Assembly (NCBI GenBank): GCA_015063325.1
Contig: SVUK01000017.1
Coordinates: 186,001 to 250,000, forward strand
Direction of reading: 5' to 3'
From: Oscillospiraceae bacterium
GTDB lineage: Bacteria; Bacillota; Clostridia; Oscillospirales; CAG-272
Length of the DNA: 64,000 nucleotides
Shown here: piece after piece, positions 20,316 to 28,164 of the stretch
How positions within the stretch are numbered: position 1 is the first letter of the stretch
How the letters are laid out: the number at the start of each line of letters is the position of its first letter
The notes under the pieces: generated by a model
What the model saw: only the letters and a program-made list of their open reading frames with translations
The model's database searches: none
Told to the model about the DNA's origin: nothing
Program-made: the position numbers and the translations under genes

Positions 20316-20402
20316 CTTTTTCACTTTTCACTTTTCACTCTTCACTTTTCACTCTTCGCGGAATTTTTGGTGCAGGGAAAAGGGAATCGTGAAGAGTGAA
20401 GA
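20311..20402. repeat. Heptamer repeat patch with inverted copies
   Basis: Six heptamers of the form T[T/C]TTC[A/G]C stand in perfect register from 20318 to 20359, with a weaker seventh before them. After a 29-base spacer the inverse heptamer GTGAAGA occurs twice, 20389-20402. No reading frame or RNA fold explains the patch. It fills most of the gap between the tRNA terminator and the next promoter, and may be a mobile or expandable intergenic repeat. Confidence 0.75.
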
Positions 20403-20490
20403 AGTAAGGTGGCTTTTCGCCGGATAATTCAATGGCGAAAAGAAAGATTATTTGCCGAGAAAAGTCGTTAAATAATAACAAAAAGAGTAT

Positions 20491-20519
20491 TGACAAAATT
20501 TGGTTAAAATGCTATAATG
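20491..20519 (+). promoter_or_regulatory. Promoter of the 20620 lipoprotein gene
   Basis: TTGACA at 20491, 17 bp, TATAAT at 20514 preceded by TGC. The transcript would have a leader of about 95 bases. Confidence 0.85.
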
Positions 20520-20619
20520 AAAATACACAGAAAAACCACAATTGTGCAAGTTGATCCTATTGCGGCAATTCTGTGTGTTTTCATATTTTATAGAAAAATT
20601 TAAACAAGGAGAGAGGACA

Positions 20620-21357
20620 ATGAAAAAAACGGCTTTTATTTCTTTATTGGCGATTTTGGTTATTCTTCTTTCTTCATGTTCCGGAAAAGTATATGACAAC
20701 GCTTATTCTGAAAGCAAAATCTTTGTCAATTCAAATTGGGACACGTTGTCATATCATATCGACAACGGTGAAGTGAATGTTCAAGTAATTGATCCTGCGG
20801 TAGAAAATGTTCATAAAACTTCTTACGCTCTTCTTAAGAGTTTTGATGATTTTGATTTGCTCGGCATATGCGATTTGATTGCCAAAGGAAAAATTTTGGA
20901 TATTCGGGAAATCAAATACGGGTATGATCATGAAATCTATGGAAGTGATACGAGTTACGGCAGCATTTTAACAATTGAATTTGATGAGGTTTTTTATGCT
21001 TCTTCTGAAAAACCTCTTCCGGATTCCAAAACGGTTGAAGTGTACACCGAGAAATGCGAAAGTATTTGGCATTCTTATATAGATTCTGATCCTTTTAAAG
21101 TGGGCGAAGAGTATTATTTTATGATGAGAGATTCTCAAAAGAGCAAAAGCATTGTAAAATACGAAAACTTCTGTGATTATATACTTGCGCTTTCTCATTC
21201 AAACGATTATTTGTTACATGGATATGATAAGGTAAGCGATAAATTGGTCACTTTGCTTCAAAACAATTGCGTTAATGAAAATAACAAACAACTTCTTGTG
21301 GCTGGAATGGAGCCGTCAGAGGCATTTGGAATTGCATTTGAAGAGGTGACAAAATGA
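20620..21357 (+). CDS. Lipoprotein of unknown function
   Basis: 245 residues. A short signal peptide ends in the lipobox LLSSC (Cys near residue 20), so the mature protein is lipid-anchored on the outer face of the membrane. The rest is soluble, rich in Asp, Glu, Ser and Tyr; I do not recognise a domain. ATG at 20620 follows AAGGAGAGAGG. GC content is visibly lower than in neighbouring core genes. The stop TGA overlaps an ATGA start, and a gene remnant follows in the same frame. Confidence 0.75.
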   Translation: MKKTAFISLLAILVILLSSCSGKVYDNAYSESKIFVNSNWDTLSYHIDNGEVNVQVIDPAVENVHKTSYALLKSFDDFDLLGICDLIAKGKILDIREIKYGYDHEIYGSDTSYGSILTIEFDEVFYASSEKPLPDSKTVEVYTEKCESIWHSYIDSDPFKVGEEYYFMMRDSQKSKSIVKYENFCDYILALSHSNDYLLHGYDKVSDKLVTLLQNNCVNENNKQLLVAGMEPSEAFGIAFEEVTK

Positions 21358-21633
21358 AAAGAATATGGCATTTATCACGTACCGCAATCCACGAATATCA
21401 TGTATGATACTTATGTTGAAACAAATTATGTTACAACGCAGGATATTTGGGGGATGAAGGTTGTAACTCATGTGCATACGCATTCATCGGCTTCTACAGG
21501 TAGTTATTATTCCCTTGAGAATGATCCCACCTACCATCAGGTGCTTTGTCATTCGTGCAGTGCTTTTTATTTACAGAATCACTCGTTTAATGGATATGGC
21601 GTTTGCACAAAGTGCGGATACCAGTCGTTTTGA
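21354..21633 (+). pseudogene. Remnant of a secreted protein gene with a C-terminal zinc-ribbon-like end
   Basis: An ATGA overlap at 21354, with AGAGGTG before it, looks like a normal start, but that frame ends after 17 codons. The frame shifted by one runs open from 21358 to 21633 (91 codons). It has protein-like content, and its end has two Cys pairs in CHSC and CTKCGYQSF. Its only ATG (21400) has no ribosome site. I read this as a second gene of the lipoprotein operon that lost its N-terminal signal region by frameshift or deletion. The open frame is also in phase with the lipoprotein across its TGA, so a C-terminal extension lost to a nonsense change is the alternative. Confidence 0.55.
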
Positions 21634-21649
21634 CTTATTGTTTCTTCTA

Positions 21650-21685
21650 AAAGAAGGCGCTTGCCGTTGGCAGGCGCCTTCTTTC
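21650..21685 (+). terminator. Terminator after the gene remnant
   Basis: AAGAAGGCGCTTGCC and GGCAGGCGCCTTCTT form a 15-bp stem with one wobble and a GTT loop, then CTTTC. Confidence 0.8.
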
Positions 21686-21729
21686 AGGTTAGATACTATT
21701 TTGTCTTTTTATAGATTGTCCGAAACATA

Positions 21730-21758
21730 TTGACAACGAAGAAAGGATATGATATAAT
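21730..21758 (+). promoter_or_regulatory. Promoter of the riboswitch-mntP unit
   Basis: TTGACA at 21730, 17 bp, TATAAT at 21753 preceded by TGA. Transcription would begin at about 21765, at the first stem of the riboswitch. Confidence 0.87.
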
Positions 21759-21763
21759 AGAAA

Positions 21764-21938
21764 ACGCTTGGGGGAGTAGCAACTGCGGTGCGCCGCAGAG
21801 GTAAGCCAACATACCCGGCGCCGGATGCGGCGTCTGGCTTGCCCTTCATTGCAAGACTCACGCGTTGCCATGGGTGATGCGGAGAATCCTATCAAGAGAC
21901 GATCCGCTGTCGGTACCGATGCGCGGATTTATTTTTTT
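21764..21938 (+). promoter_or_regulatory. yybP-ykoY manganese riboswitch with terminator platform
   Basis: The conserved yybP-ykoY blocks are present: GGGGAGTAGC at 21771-21780 and the GTAAGCCAACATAC loop segment at about 21803-21816. CTTG near 21767 can close the aptamer with CAAG near 21852. The expression platform has a terminator: ATCCGC (21902-21907) pairs with GCGGAT (21923-21928) around TCGG/CCGA, followed by a T-rich run. GCGGA at 21879-21883 can pair with TCCGC at 21903-21907 instead, a candidate anti-terminator. Members of this class sense Mn2+ and switch on efflux genes; the next gene is mntP, which fits. Confidence 0.88.
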
Positions 21939-21955
21939 AGAAGGAATATTTGATT

Positions 21956-22558
21956 GTGAATTTGAACTTCATGTTTTTCTTAAACAGCATTTTGCTTGGC
22001 GTCGGTTTGGCAATGGACGCTTTTTCGGTGTCGCTTGCCAACGGGATGAACGAGCCGGGAATGCGCCGCCATCGTGTTTTTTTGATTACCGGTACTTTCG
22101 GCGCATTTCAAGCCGCCATGCCGCTGATCGGCTGGGCGTTTGTCCATCTCGCGATAGAGAAATTTATGGCATTTCGAAAATTTGTGCCGTGGATTGCGCT
22201 TGCTTTGCTTCTTTTCATCGGTGGAAAAATGATTGCAGAAGGAATTCGTGACCGTGCAAAACCGGAGGATGAAACGGAATTTGGGCGCAAACTGGGAATT
22301 CGGTTGTTACTTTTACAAGGAATTGCCACTTCAATTGACGCGCTTTCTGTCGGATTTACAATTGCCGAATACGATTGGCTTGCCGCACTGATTGCCGCTG
22401 TTTTGATAGCCGTTACCACCTTTTTTATCTGTATTGCCGGCGTTTTGCTCGGGCGCAAGTTCGGAACATGGCTTTCCTGGCGTGCTTCCGTTTTGGGAGG
22501 CGCAATTCTTGTAATCATCGGAATTGAAATTTTTATCAAGGGACTTTTGTTGAAATAA
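21956..22558 (+). CDS. mntP: Manganese efflux pump MntP
   Basis: About 200 residues and six membrane helices in two repeats. The family block LGVGLAMDAFSVSLANGM carries the intramembrane Asp; the second repeat has the matching GIATSIDALSVGFTIA. Exports Mn2+ from the cytosol. The start is not ATG: GTG at 21956 has the best spacing from AGAAGGA (21939-21945), with TTG at 21950 as the alternative. Lies directly behind the yybP-ykoY riboswitch and 15 bp before a cation antiporter. Confidence 0.93.
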   Translation: MNLNFMFFLNSILLGVGLAMDAFSVSLANGMNEPGMRRHRVFLITGTFGAFQAAMPLIGWAFVHLAIEKFMAFRKFVPWIALALLLFIGGKMIAEGIRDRAKPEDETEFGRKLGIRLLLLQGIATSIDALSVGFTIAEYDWLAALIAAVLIAVTTFFICIAGVLLGRKFGTWLSWRASVLGGAILVIIGIEIFIKGLLLK

Positions 22559-22573
22559 AAGGAGGTTTGTTTT

Positions 22574-23587
22574 GTGGTTCAGTACATTTTGCTGTTTCTT
22601 CTCGGTTTGGTACTGTTGATCAAAGGGGGAGATTGGTTTGTGGATGGTTCGGTTGGTATTGCCCGGCGTTTCCATCTTTCCGAAATTCTCATTGGCGCTA
22701 CGATTGTCGCTATCGGGACAACCCTGCCGGAGGTCATGGTCTCTTCCATTTCGGCAATTCAGGGAGAATCGGATATTTCCTATGGCAACGCCATCGGTTC
22801 CATCATTTGCAATACCGCGTTGATTTCCGCCATTACCATTGCCATCCGTCCGGGAAAAATCAATCGTAAAAGTTTGCGTTTGCCTGTTATCTTTTTCTTT
22901 TCGTCGGCAATTCTATATTGTGCAACCGCTTACTTTGCAGGTGAATTTACTCGCCCATTGGGCATCGGTTTGCTGGCGATTTTTGTCGTTTATATGATCC
23001 TTTCGGTTTTTGCCGCAAAGAAGGATCCGATTCCCACACTTCCAGAAGAGGGCGCGGACAAGCCGTCGGAGCCGCAAGAAAAGCAGGAAAACGACGACCC
23101 GAAAAAGAAAAAGCTTGATTTGATCAAAGAGATCGTTTTTCTGGTTCTTGGTGCCGCCTGCATTGCCGTTGGCGCAAAACTGCTTGTGGATAACGGGATC
23201 GGCATTTCCAACGAGCTTGGCGTTCCGCAAAAGGTGATTGCGCTCATCTTCGTTGCGCTCGGGACCTCGCTACCCGAACTCGTCACGGCGATCACCGCCC
23301 TTGCAAAAGGGCACAGCGCGTTGTCGCTCGGCAATATCATTGGTGCAAACCTGGTCAATATCGTTCTTGTCAGCGGACTATCCATTACCCTCAAACCCTT
23401 TGCCGTTCCGGCAGAAACTGTGGTAAACGGTATGAATACTTCGCTGATCGTCGATATTCCGCTGATGCTCGTCGTAATGTTGATTTTGACGGTTCCAACG
23501 CTGATTCGCGGCAAGCTGGCGCGCTGGCAGGGGATTTTGCTCCTCTCGCTTTATACGGCATTTTGCGTATTCCAATTTGTCATTTGA
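22574..23587 (+). CDS. CaCA-family cation antiporter (YrbG-like Na+/Ca2+ exchanger)
   Basis: 337 residues, about ten membrane helices in two inverted halves. The two alpha-repeats are clear: GATIVAIGTTLPEVMVS in the first half and VALGTSLPELVTAITALAKG in the second. A charged cytoplasmic loop near residues 155-190 is rich in Glu and Lys. GTG start at 22574 with a full AAGGAGG. Family members exchange Ca2+ for Na+ or H+, some move Mn2+. Being cotranscribed with mntP under the Mn2+ riboswitch suggests Mn2+ export, which is inference. Confidence 0.88.
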   Translation: MVQYILLFLLGLVLLIKGGDWFVDGSVGIARRFHLSEILIGATIVAIGTTLPEVMVSSISAIQGESDISYGNAIGSIICNTALISAITIAIRPGKINRKSLRLPVIFFFSSAILYCATAYFAGEFTRPLGIGLLAIFVVYMILSVFAAKKDPIPTLPEEGADKPSEPQEKQENDDPKKKKLDLIKEIVFLVLGAACIAVGAKLLVDNGIGISNELGVPQKVIALIFVALGTSLPELVTAITALAKGHSALSLGNIIGANLVNIVLVSGLSITLKPFAVPAETVVNGMNTSLIVDIPLMLVVMLILTVPTLIRGKLARWQGILLLSLYTAFCVFQFVI

Positions 23588-23588
23588 T

Positions 23589-23619
23589 AAAAAAGACGTG
23601 CAGTGCACGTCTTTTTTTA
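23589..23619 (+). terminator. Terminator of the mntP unit
   Basis: AAAAAAGACGTGC, loop AGT, GCACGTCTTTTTTT: perfect 13-bp stem with a T run. Confidence 0.92.
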
Positions 23620-23628
23620 TAAAACCTA

Positions 23629-23657
23629 TTGACTTTAACACTTTAGTGTGATAAAAT
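23629..23657 (+). promoter_or_regulatory. yerC promoter with an inverted repeat between -35 and -10
   Basis: TTGACT at 23629, 17 bp, TAAAAT at 23652 preceded by TGA. Inside the spacer ACACT-TT-AGTGT (23638-23649) is a perfect inverted repeat, placed like an operator. The product is a TrpR-like DNA-binding protein, so autoregulation is a reasonable guess. Confidence 0.7.
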
Positions 23658-23692
23658 ATCAGTGAACCCGGAATGAACGATAAAGGGGAAGA

Positions 23693-23980
23693 ATGATGGA
23701 AATCGTAAACCCGAAGGCAAAAGCCGAGCTTTGCCATGCGATCTTGTCTTTAAAAACCGAGGAAGAATGCAGTGCTTTTTTGGATGACATTTGTTCGATT
23801 CGAGAACTGCAGGATCTTGTTCAGCGCTATTCGGTTGCAGTTCTTTTGGATACCGGAGAGAACTATCAAGAAATTTCAAAAGCAACCGGTGCCAGTACGG
23901 CAACCATCAGTCGCGTCAGCCGTTGCCTGAATTACGGAAGCAGCGGTTACCGCACCGTTTTGAATCGACGGAAAAAATGA
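23693..23980 (+). CDS. YerC/YecD family TrpR-related regulator
   Basis: 95 residues, all helical. The TrpR-type helix-turn-helix reads NYQEISKATGASTATISRVS. Family members are close in fold to the tryptophan repressor, but their ligand and regulon are poorly known. Start is ATGATG; 23693 or 23696 are both possible after AAAGGGGAAG. Monocistronic between its own promoter and a UUCG-loop terminator. Confidence 0.88.
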   Translation: MMEIVNPKAKAELCHAILSLKTEEECSAFLDDICSIRELQDLVQRYSVAVLLDTGENYQEISKATGASTATISRVSRCLNYGSSGYRTVLNRRKK

Positions 23981-23993
23981 CCTATAGTATATC

Positions 23994-24022
23994 AAAAACG
24001 CATTCTTCGGAATGCGTTTTTT
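23994..24022. terminator. Shared terminator with UUCG loop
   Basis: AAAAACGCATTC, loop TTCG, GAATGCGTTTTTT. Serves yerC on the plus strand and ylbJ on the minus strand, whose stop codon lies at its edge. Confidence 0.9.
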
Positions 24023-24998
24023 ATCTGAAAAATTGCCAAATCCATGCAAGGAAAAAACAAACAGCGCTTTGAAATCCTTTAGCAAGCAAATATTTTCCGA
24101 GATTGAGGTGCATTTTTTCGCAAACCGAGAAAATTTGAAAATGAACGGAAAATCCTGCCCATCCGCAAGTCGCGGCGCAAAAAGGGAGTAGAAAGGGCGT
24201 TGAAATTGCCGTTGACGATAGAATTCCGTTCGAAAGTTCCAATAGGGCGGCAATGGCAGATGAAAAAAAAGAAGGAATTCCAAAAGCGACGGTTATCGAT
24301 TCCACCGCCGCGATCAAAACCGAGAAAAAGGTGACAAATGCGCAAAGATTCAGCGAAACGCCGGCTGAGCTGCGAATTGCACCGGTCAGCGCTTTCATAA
24401 ACGGGATTGAACCCTGAAACGTCGAATTTTGCGGTACTTTTCTATTTTTTTGTTTCTTTTTTTCGCTGAATGCGCAAACGAATGCCGCGGAAAAAACGCA
24501 AAAAAACCAAAGAACAATCCCAACGGAGATATTTTGGAATAATCCGTTTCCAACTACACCAACGAGAAACGCAGGAGACGGAACGCTTGCCGCGGCGACC
24601 GCGCGCTCGGCGTCATTCTGCGATAAACGATTTCCCTCAACTTCTTTTGCAATGCAAACGGCGCCGATCGGAAAACCGCAAATCCATCCGAAAAGAACAG
24701 CAGTACAAGCCGAGGGTGGCAGCCGCAAAACGGGCGAGAGCCAACCGCTGATTTTGCATGGAAGTCCGCCAACCGAAACCAATAGATCGGAAAGTACCAA
24801 AAACGGAAATACCGATGGCAAAACGACGGTTGCCGCGCGATGCAGACCCGTCAGTACGGCATTTTTTGCAAGCATCGAATTTTTGAGAAAAAATAGCATC
24901 AAAAAAAGAACTGCAAAAGCAATCAGCGGAAAATGTTTTAATCTGTCCCGAATCAGAATTCCGGTTATTCTTTTTTTCTTTGTCGGCTGTAAAGTCAT
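24021..24998 (-). CDS. ylbJ: Sporulation integral membrane protein YlbJ
   Basis: 325 residues with about eight membrane helices. The conserved VLPSVFPFLVLSDLLVS segment, the GWICGFPIGA loop and the C-terminal PFLLPFCAATCGWAGFSVH stretch match YlbJ, a nucleoside-transporter-fold protein needed for spore cortex formation in Bacillus under sigma-E. Start at 24998 has CCGGAGG upstream; the longer frame to 25040 has no ribosome site. Diverges from yqfC, another sigma-E gene in relatives. Confidence 0.88.
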   Translation of the reverse strand: MTLQPTKKKRITGILIRDRLKHFPLIAFAVLFLMLFFLKNSMLAKNAVLTGLHRAATVVLPSVFPFLVLSDLLVSVGGLPCKISGWLSPVLRLPPSACTAVLFGWICGFPIGAVCIAKEVEGNRLSQNDAERAVAAASVPSPAFLVGVVGNGLFQNISVGIVLWFFCVFSAAFVCAFSEKKKQKNRKVPQNSTFQGSIPFMKALTGAIRSSAGVSLNLCAFVTFFSVLIAAVESITVAFGIPSFFSSAIAALLELSNGILSSTAISTPFLLPFCAATCGWAGFSVHFQIFSVCEKMHLNLGKYLLAKGFQSAVCFFLAWIWQFFR

Positions 24999-25092
24999 CT
25001 TCAAAAAACCTCCGGCATAAACTGTTCTGTCCGGTTCCATCTGTATGTGAAAAAACGTTTTTTATGCAACCGGATGGGAGGGAGAAAGAAAT

Positions 25093-25377
25093 ATGGGGAA
25101 AAAAGAATCCTTTTCTTCTCGTGTTGGGCGTGCATTCGGAGGAGAAGAACTTTCTGATGTCATCATGATTTACGGCAATCGGCGCGCGGTCATTCGCGGT
25201 TGTCGAAAGATTCTTTCCTATGAACCCGATGAAATTCGAATTCTGCTTGGCAAAAGAAGCGTGCGCGTGTCTGGAAAGGATTTACGGTGCGTGTCTTTTG
25301 CCGTTGGAAGTACGACTGTGGAGGGACGGATTCGTTCCGTTTCTTTTGAAGAAAATCAGAAGGAGGGGCACTCTTGA
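25093..25377 (+). CDS. yqfC: Sporulation protein YqfC
   Basis: 94 residues of the YabP/YqfC family: a central beta-rich segment with VIMIYGNRRAVIRGCRKIL and IRILLGKRSVRVSGKDL. Made in the mother cell in Bacillus; exact role unclear. ATG at 25093 behind GGGAGGGAGAAAG. Its TGA overlaps the TTG start of yqfD. Confidence 0.88.
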   Translation: MGKKESFSSRVGRAFGGEELSDVIMIYGNRRAVIRGCRKILSYEPDEIRILLGKRSVRVSGKDLRCVSFAVGSTTVEGRIRSVSFEENQKEGHS

Positions 25378-26549
25378 GCTTTCCGTTGTTTTTATTCGGT
25401 TACCGGAGCTTTCAAACCGATTCGTCGCACGCTGCCGCATTGTTGGATCTTTGCCTGCAGGCAAATTTAACGCTTTCCGATTTTAAAACGTCAGAGAACG
25501 GGGAAATTCACTTTCGAATTGGATTGTTTTCGGGCAGACGACTGGTACGCGCCTGTAAACAAAAGGGGATTCCGATTCAATGCGGAACGGGTGGATTTCC
25601 GCACTTTTTGTTTGGTATTTTTCGGCGGAAAGGATTGCTTGCCGGTATTCTTTGCGCCGTTTTTTTGCTGATTTTTTCGCAGAAATTCGTATGGTCAATC
25701 CGCGTTACCGGAAATGATCGAGTCACAACGGGCGAGATCCGTGCCGTTTTGGCGGAGGAAGGATTGGAGGTTGGAAGTTATCTGCCGCACCTGAATTTCG
25801 GGAAAATCGAGACCCAAACGCTGCTTCGCGCGTCAACCCTCTCTTGGATAGCCATTTATCTGAACGGAACTGTTGTTGATGTTCAGGTTACCGAGCGTGT
25901 GCCGATTCCCGAAAAAAATAATCATCCTGCCAATCTTGTTGCCGATCGTGACGGTCAAATTGTGGAGTTGGAACTTTATCGCGGAAATGCAACGGTTAAA
26001 GTAGGAGATCCGGTCCGCGAGGGGGATCTTTTGGTCAGCGGTATTTACGACAGCCAAACGGTCGGATACCGTTATACGCGCGCCGCCGGACGGGTGCTTG
26101 CCCGTACCGAACGCGAACTGAAAATTGAGATTCCGCTTTTTTATGAAGAAAAAGTATATGAACAGCCGATTCGAGGGGAAATCGAATTTTGTTTTTTTAA
26201 ATTTTCCCTGAATTTTTTTAAAAACAGTAGAAAAGAACACGATTCCTGTGATATAATAGAGGTAACAACAGGAAAAGACTGGCTGGGGCTTCACGATCTT
26301 CCCGTATCGTTCTCCCAAACGGTCTATCGCCCGTATTCGTTAAAAACCGTTTCACGAACGGCAGAAGAGGCACTGGAAGAGGCGTTTGAACAATTAAACG
26401 CACAGCTCTCTGCGCTTTCTCCGAATGTTCAAATGTTGGAAAAGAGAATCCAAACAGAAATCGGGGAAGAAACACTTGTTTTGAAATGTCATTTGGTATG
26501 TGTAGAGGACATTGCCGTACAGCGCGAATTTGACGTTAATGAAGGTTGA
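25374..26549 (+). CDS. yqfD: Sporulation stage IV protein YqfD
   Basis: 391 residues. N-terminal cytoplasmic part of about 85 residues, one membrane helix (LLAGILCAVFLLIFSQKFVW), then the extracytoplasmic domain beginning VTGNDRVTTGEIRAVLAEEG, a POTRA/FtsQ-like region, with VAVV-type beta strands after it. Needed at a late spore stage in Bacillus. TTG start at 25374 with a full AAGGAGG 8 bases before it. Followed by phoH after 20 bp, as in many Firmicutes. Confidence 0.9.
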   Translation: MSFPLFLFGYRSFQTDSSHAAALLDLCLQANLTLSDFKTSENGEIHFRIGLFSGRRLVRACKQKGIPIQCGTGGFPHFLFGIFRRKGLLAGILCAVFLLIFSQKFVWSIRVTGNDRVTTGEIRAVLAEEGLEVGSYLPHLNFGKIETQTLLRASTLSWIAIYLNGTVVDVQVTERVPIPEKNNHPANLVADRDGQIVELELYRGNATVKVGDPVREGDLLVSGIYDSQTVGYRYTRAAGRVLARTERELKIEIPLFYEEKVYEQPIRGEIEFCFFKFSLNFFKNSRKEHDSCDIIEVTTGKDWLGLHDLPVSFSQTVYRPYSLKTVSRTAEEALEEAFEQLNAQLSALSPNVQMLEKRIQTEIGEETLVLKCHLVCVEDIAVQREFDVNEG

Positions 26550-26569
26550 ATACGGCGGAAAGGATGTTT

Positions 26570-27634
26570 ATGGTTCGTAAAATCGTTAAAATCGAACAAC
26601 CGGATGCAACCGCAAAAATCTTCGGGAGTTTTGATTCCAATGCTTCCATGATCGAGTCGCACTTCGGCGTCACGCTTCGCAATCGTGCTGATGGTGACGG
26701 CGATTCCATTCTGGTGGAAGGCGACGACGAAGATCGCGTCAGCGCGGCGGTTCAGTGCGTGGCATATTTGCGCGAGCTCGCCAAAAAGACCGACGAGATT
26801 CCCGAACAGAGTGTGCAATACGCGATGGAGATGATCGTTTCCGGTCAGGGAAACGAACTGCACGAGCTGGGGGACGATTGTATTTGCGTCACGGCGCGAG
26901 GAAAACCGATCAAAGCAAAAACGGTAGGGCAGAAGCAATATGTAGACGCCATTCGGAAAAACACGGTTACTTTCGGTGTTGGTCCTGCCGGAACAGGAAA
27001 GACCTTTCTTGCAGTCGCCATGGCTGTCAAGGCACTGCGTGAAAAGCAGGTCAGCCGCGTTATTTTAACGCGCCCAGCGATCGAAGCAGGTGAGAAACTC
27101 GGCTTTTTGCCGGGCGATTTGCAAAGCAAAATTGACCCCTATTTGCGCCCTCTTTACGATGCGCTTTACGAAATGCTTGGGGTTGAAACCTATCAAAAAC
27201 TGGTGGAAAAGGGAACCATCGAAATTGCTCCGCTCGCCTATATGCGCGGCAGGACGTTGGACGATTCTTTTATCATTTTGGATGAGGCGCAGAACGCCAC
27301 GCCGGAGCAGATGAAAATGTTTCTAACGCGCTTTGGATTCAATTCCAAGGCGGTCGTTACAGGAGATCTGACGCAAACCGACCTTGGTCGCGGACAGAAG
27401 AGTGGGCTTTCGGTTGCCGTTAAAATTTTGGATGGAATCGACGATATTGCCATCCATCAATTCAACGAGCGAGATGTTGTTCGCCATCGGCTGGTGCAAA
27501 AGATTATTCGCGCATACGAAAAATACGACCGTGAGTTGGTAAGGCGCGAAGAAGAGCGCGAATCCAAACGCTACCGCGCCAAAAAGACTCCGGAAACGGG
27601 AGAAAAGAGGGGAAGAACATGGAAAGAAAAATGA
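26570..27634 (+). CDS. phoH: PhoH-family ATPase
   Basis: 354 residues. N-terminal KH-like portion (about 1-110), then the P-loop ATPase domain with Walker A FGVGPAGTGKT and Walker B DSFIILDEAQNATPEQ. A basic C-terminal tail (RREEERESKRYRAKK) may bind RNA. PhoH-like proteins sit next to ybeY in most bacteria and are linked to RNA metabolism. I set the start at ATG 26570, the one with proper spacing from GGAAAGGA; an in-frame TTG overlaps the yqfD stop. Confidence 0.92.
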   Translation: MVRKIVKIEQPDATAKIFGSFDSNASMIESHFGVTLRNRADGDGDSILVEGDDEDRVSAAVQCVAYLRELAKKTDEIPEQSVQYAMEMIVSGQGNELHELGDDCICVTARGKPIKAKTVGQKQYVDAIRKNTVTFGVGPAGTGKTFLAVAMAVKALREKQVSRVILTRPAIEAGEKLGFLPGDLQSKIDPYLRPLYDALYEMLGVETYQKLVEKGTIEIAPLAYMRGRTLDDSFIILDEAQNATPEQMKMFLTRFGFNSKAVVTGDLTQTDLGRGQKSGLSVAVKILDGIDDIAIHQFNERDVVRHRLVQKIIRAYEKYDRELVRREEERESKRYRAKKTPETGEKRGRTWKEK

Positions 27635-28116
27635 ACATGAAAATTGACTTTGAAAACGATCAAGAGAAACTTCCGGTCACCTATCGGCTTAAAATGCTTG
27701 TGCGTTCCGCCGTTGCCGCAACGTTGGATTATGAGCAGTACGAAAATCCGGTGGAAGTATCTGTAACCTTTACAGACAACGAAAAAATTCGGGAATTGAA
27801 CAAAAAATTCCGTGGGATCGACCGCTCCACCGACGTTCTTTCTTTTCCGCTGTTCGATTACGAAGGGGAGAGCGAGGAGCCGCCTGTGGACGAGCTTATC
27901 GGAATGTTGGGCGATATCGTTATTTCTTTGGAGCAGGCGAAAAAGCAAGCGGATGAGTACGGGCATTCCTTTGAGCGCGAAGCGGCGTTCCTTTGCGTGC
28001 ATTCCATGCTTCATCTTTTGGGATACGACCATGAAACGAGCAAAGAGGATGAGGACGATATGCGCCGCCGCCAAAGCGAGATTCTTGCCGGAATGGGACT
28101 TGCCGTTTCGCAGTAA
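27619..28116 (+). CDS. ybeY: Endoribonuclease YbeY (rRNA maturation)
   Basis: 165 residues. The metal site HSMLHLLGYDH is intact, as is the STDVLSFP block. YbeY acts in 16S rRNA 3' end maturation and ribosome quality control. Overlaps the end of phoH by 16 bp, with GGGGAAGA before the ATG. The dgkA and cdd genes often found between ybeY and era are missing here. Confidence 0.94.
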   Translation: MERKMNMKIDFENDQEKLPVTYRLKMLVRSAVAATLDYEQYENPVEVSVTFTDNEKIRELNKKFRGIDRSTDVLSFPLFDYEGESEEPPVDELIGMLGDIVISLEQAKKQADEYGHSFEREAAFLCVHSMLHLLGYDHETSKEDEDDMRRRQSEILAGMGLAVSQ

Positions 28117-28164
28117 TCAAACGAAATAATCGAAACGGTCAAAACAAAGCGAGAGGAAGTTTAC

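Noticed and set aside
21355..21357. TGA in phase between the lipoprotein and the open frame, as selenocysteine or readthrough
   Set aside because: No selenocysteine insertion hairpin is evident right after the TGA, and the ATGA overlap with a ribosome site shows it is used as a stop next to a start.
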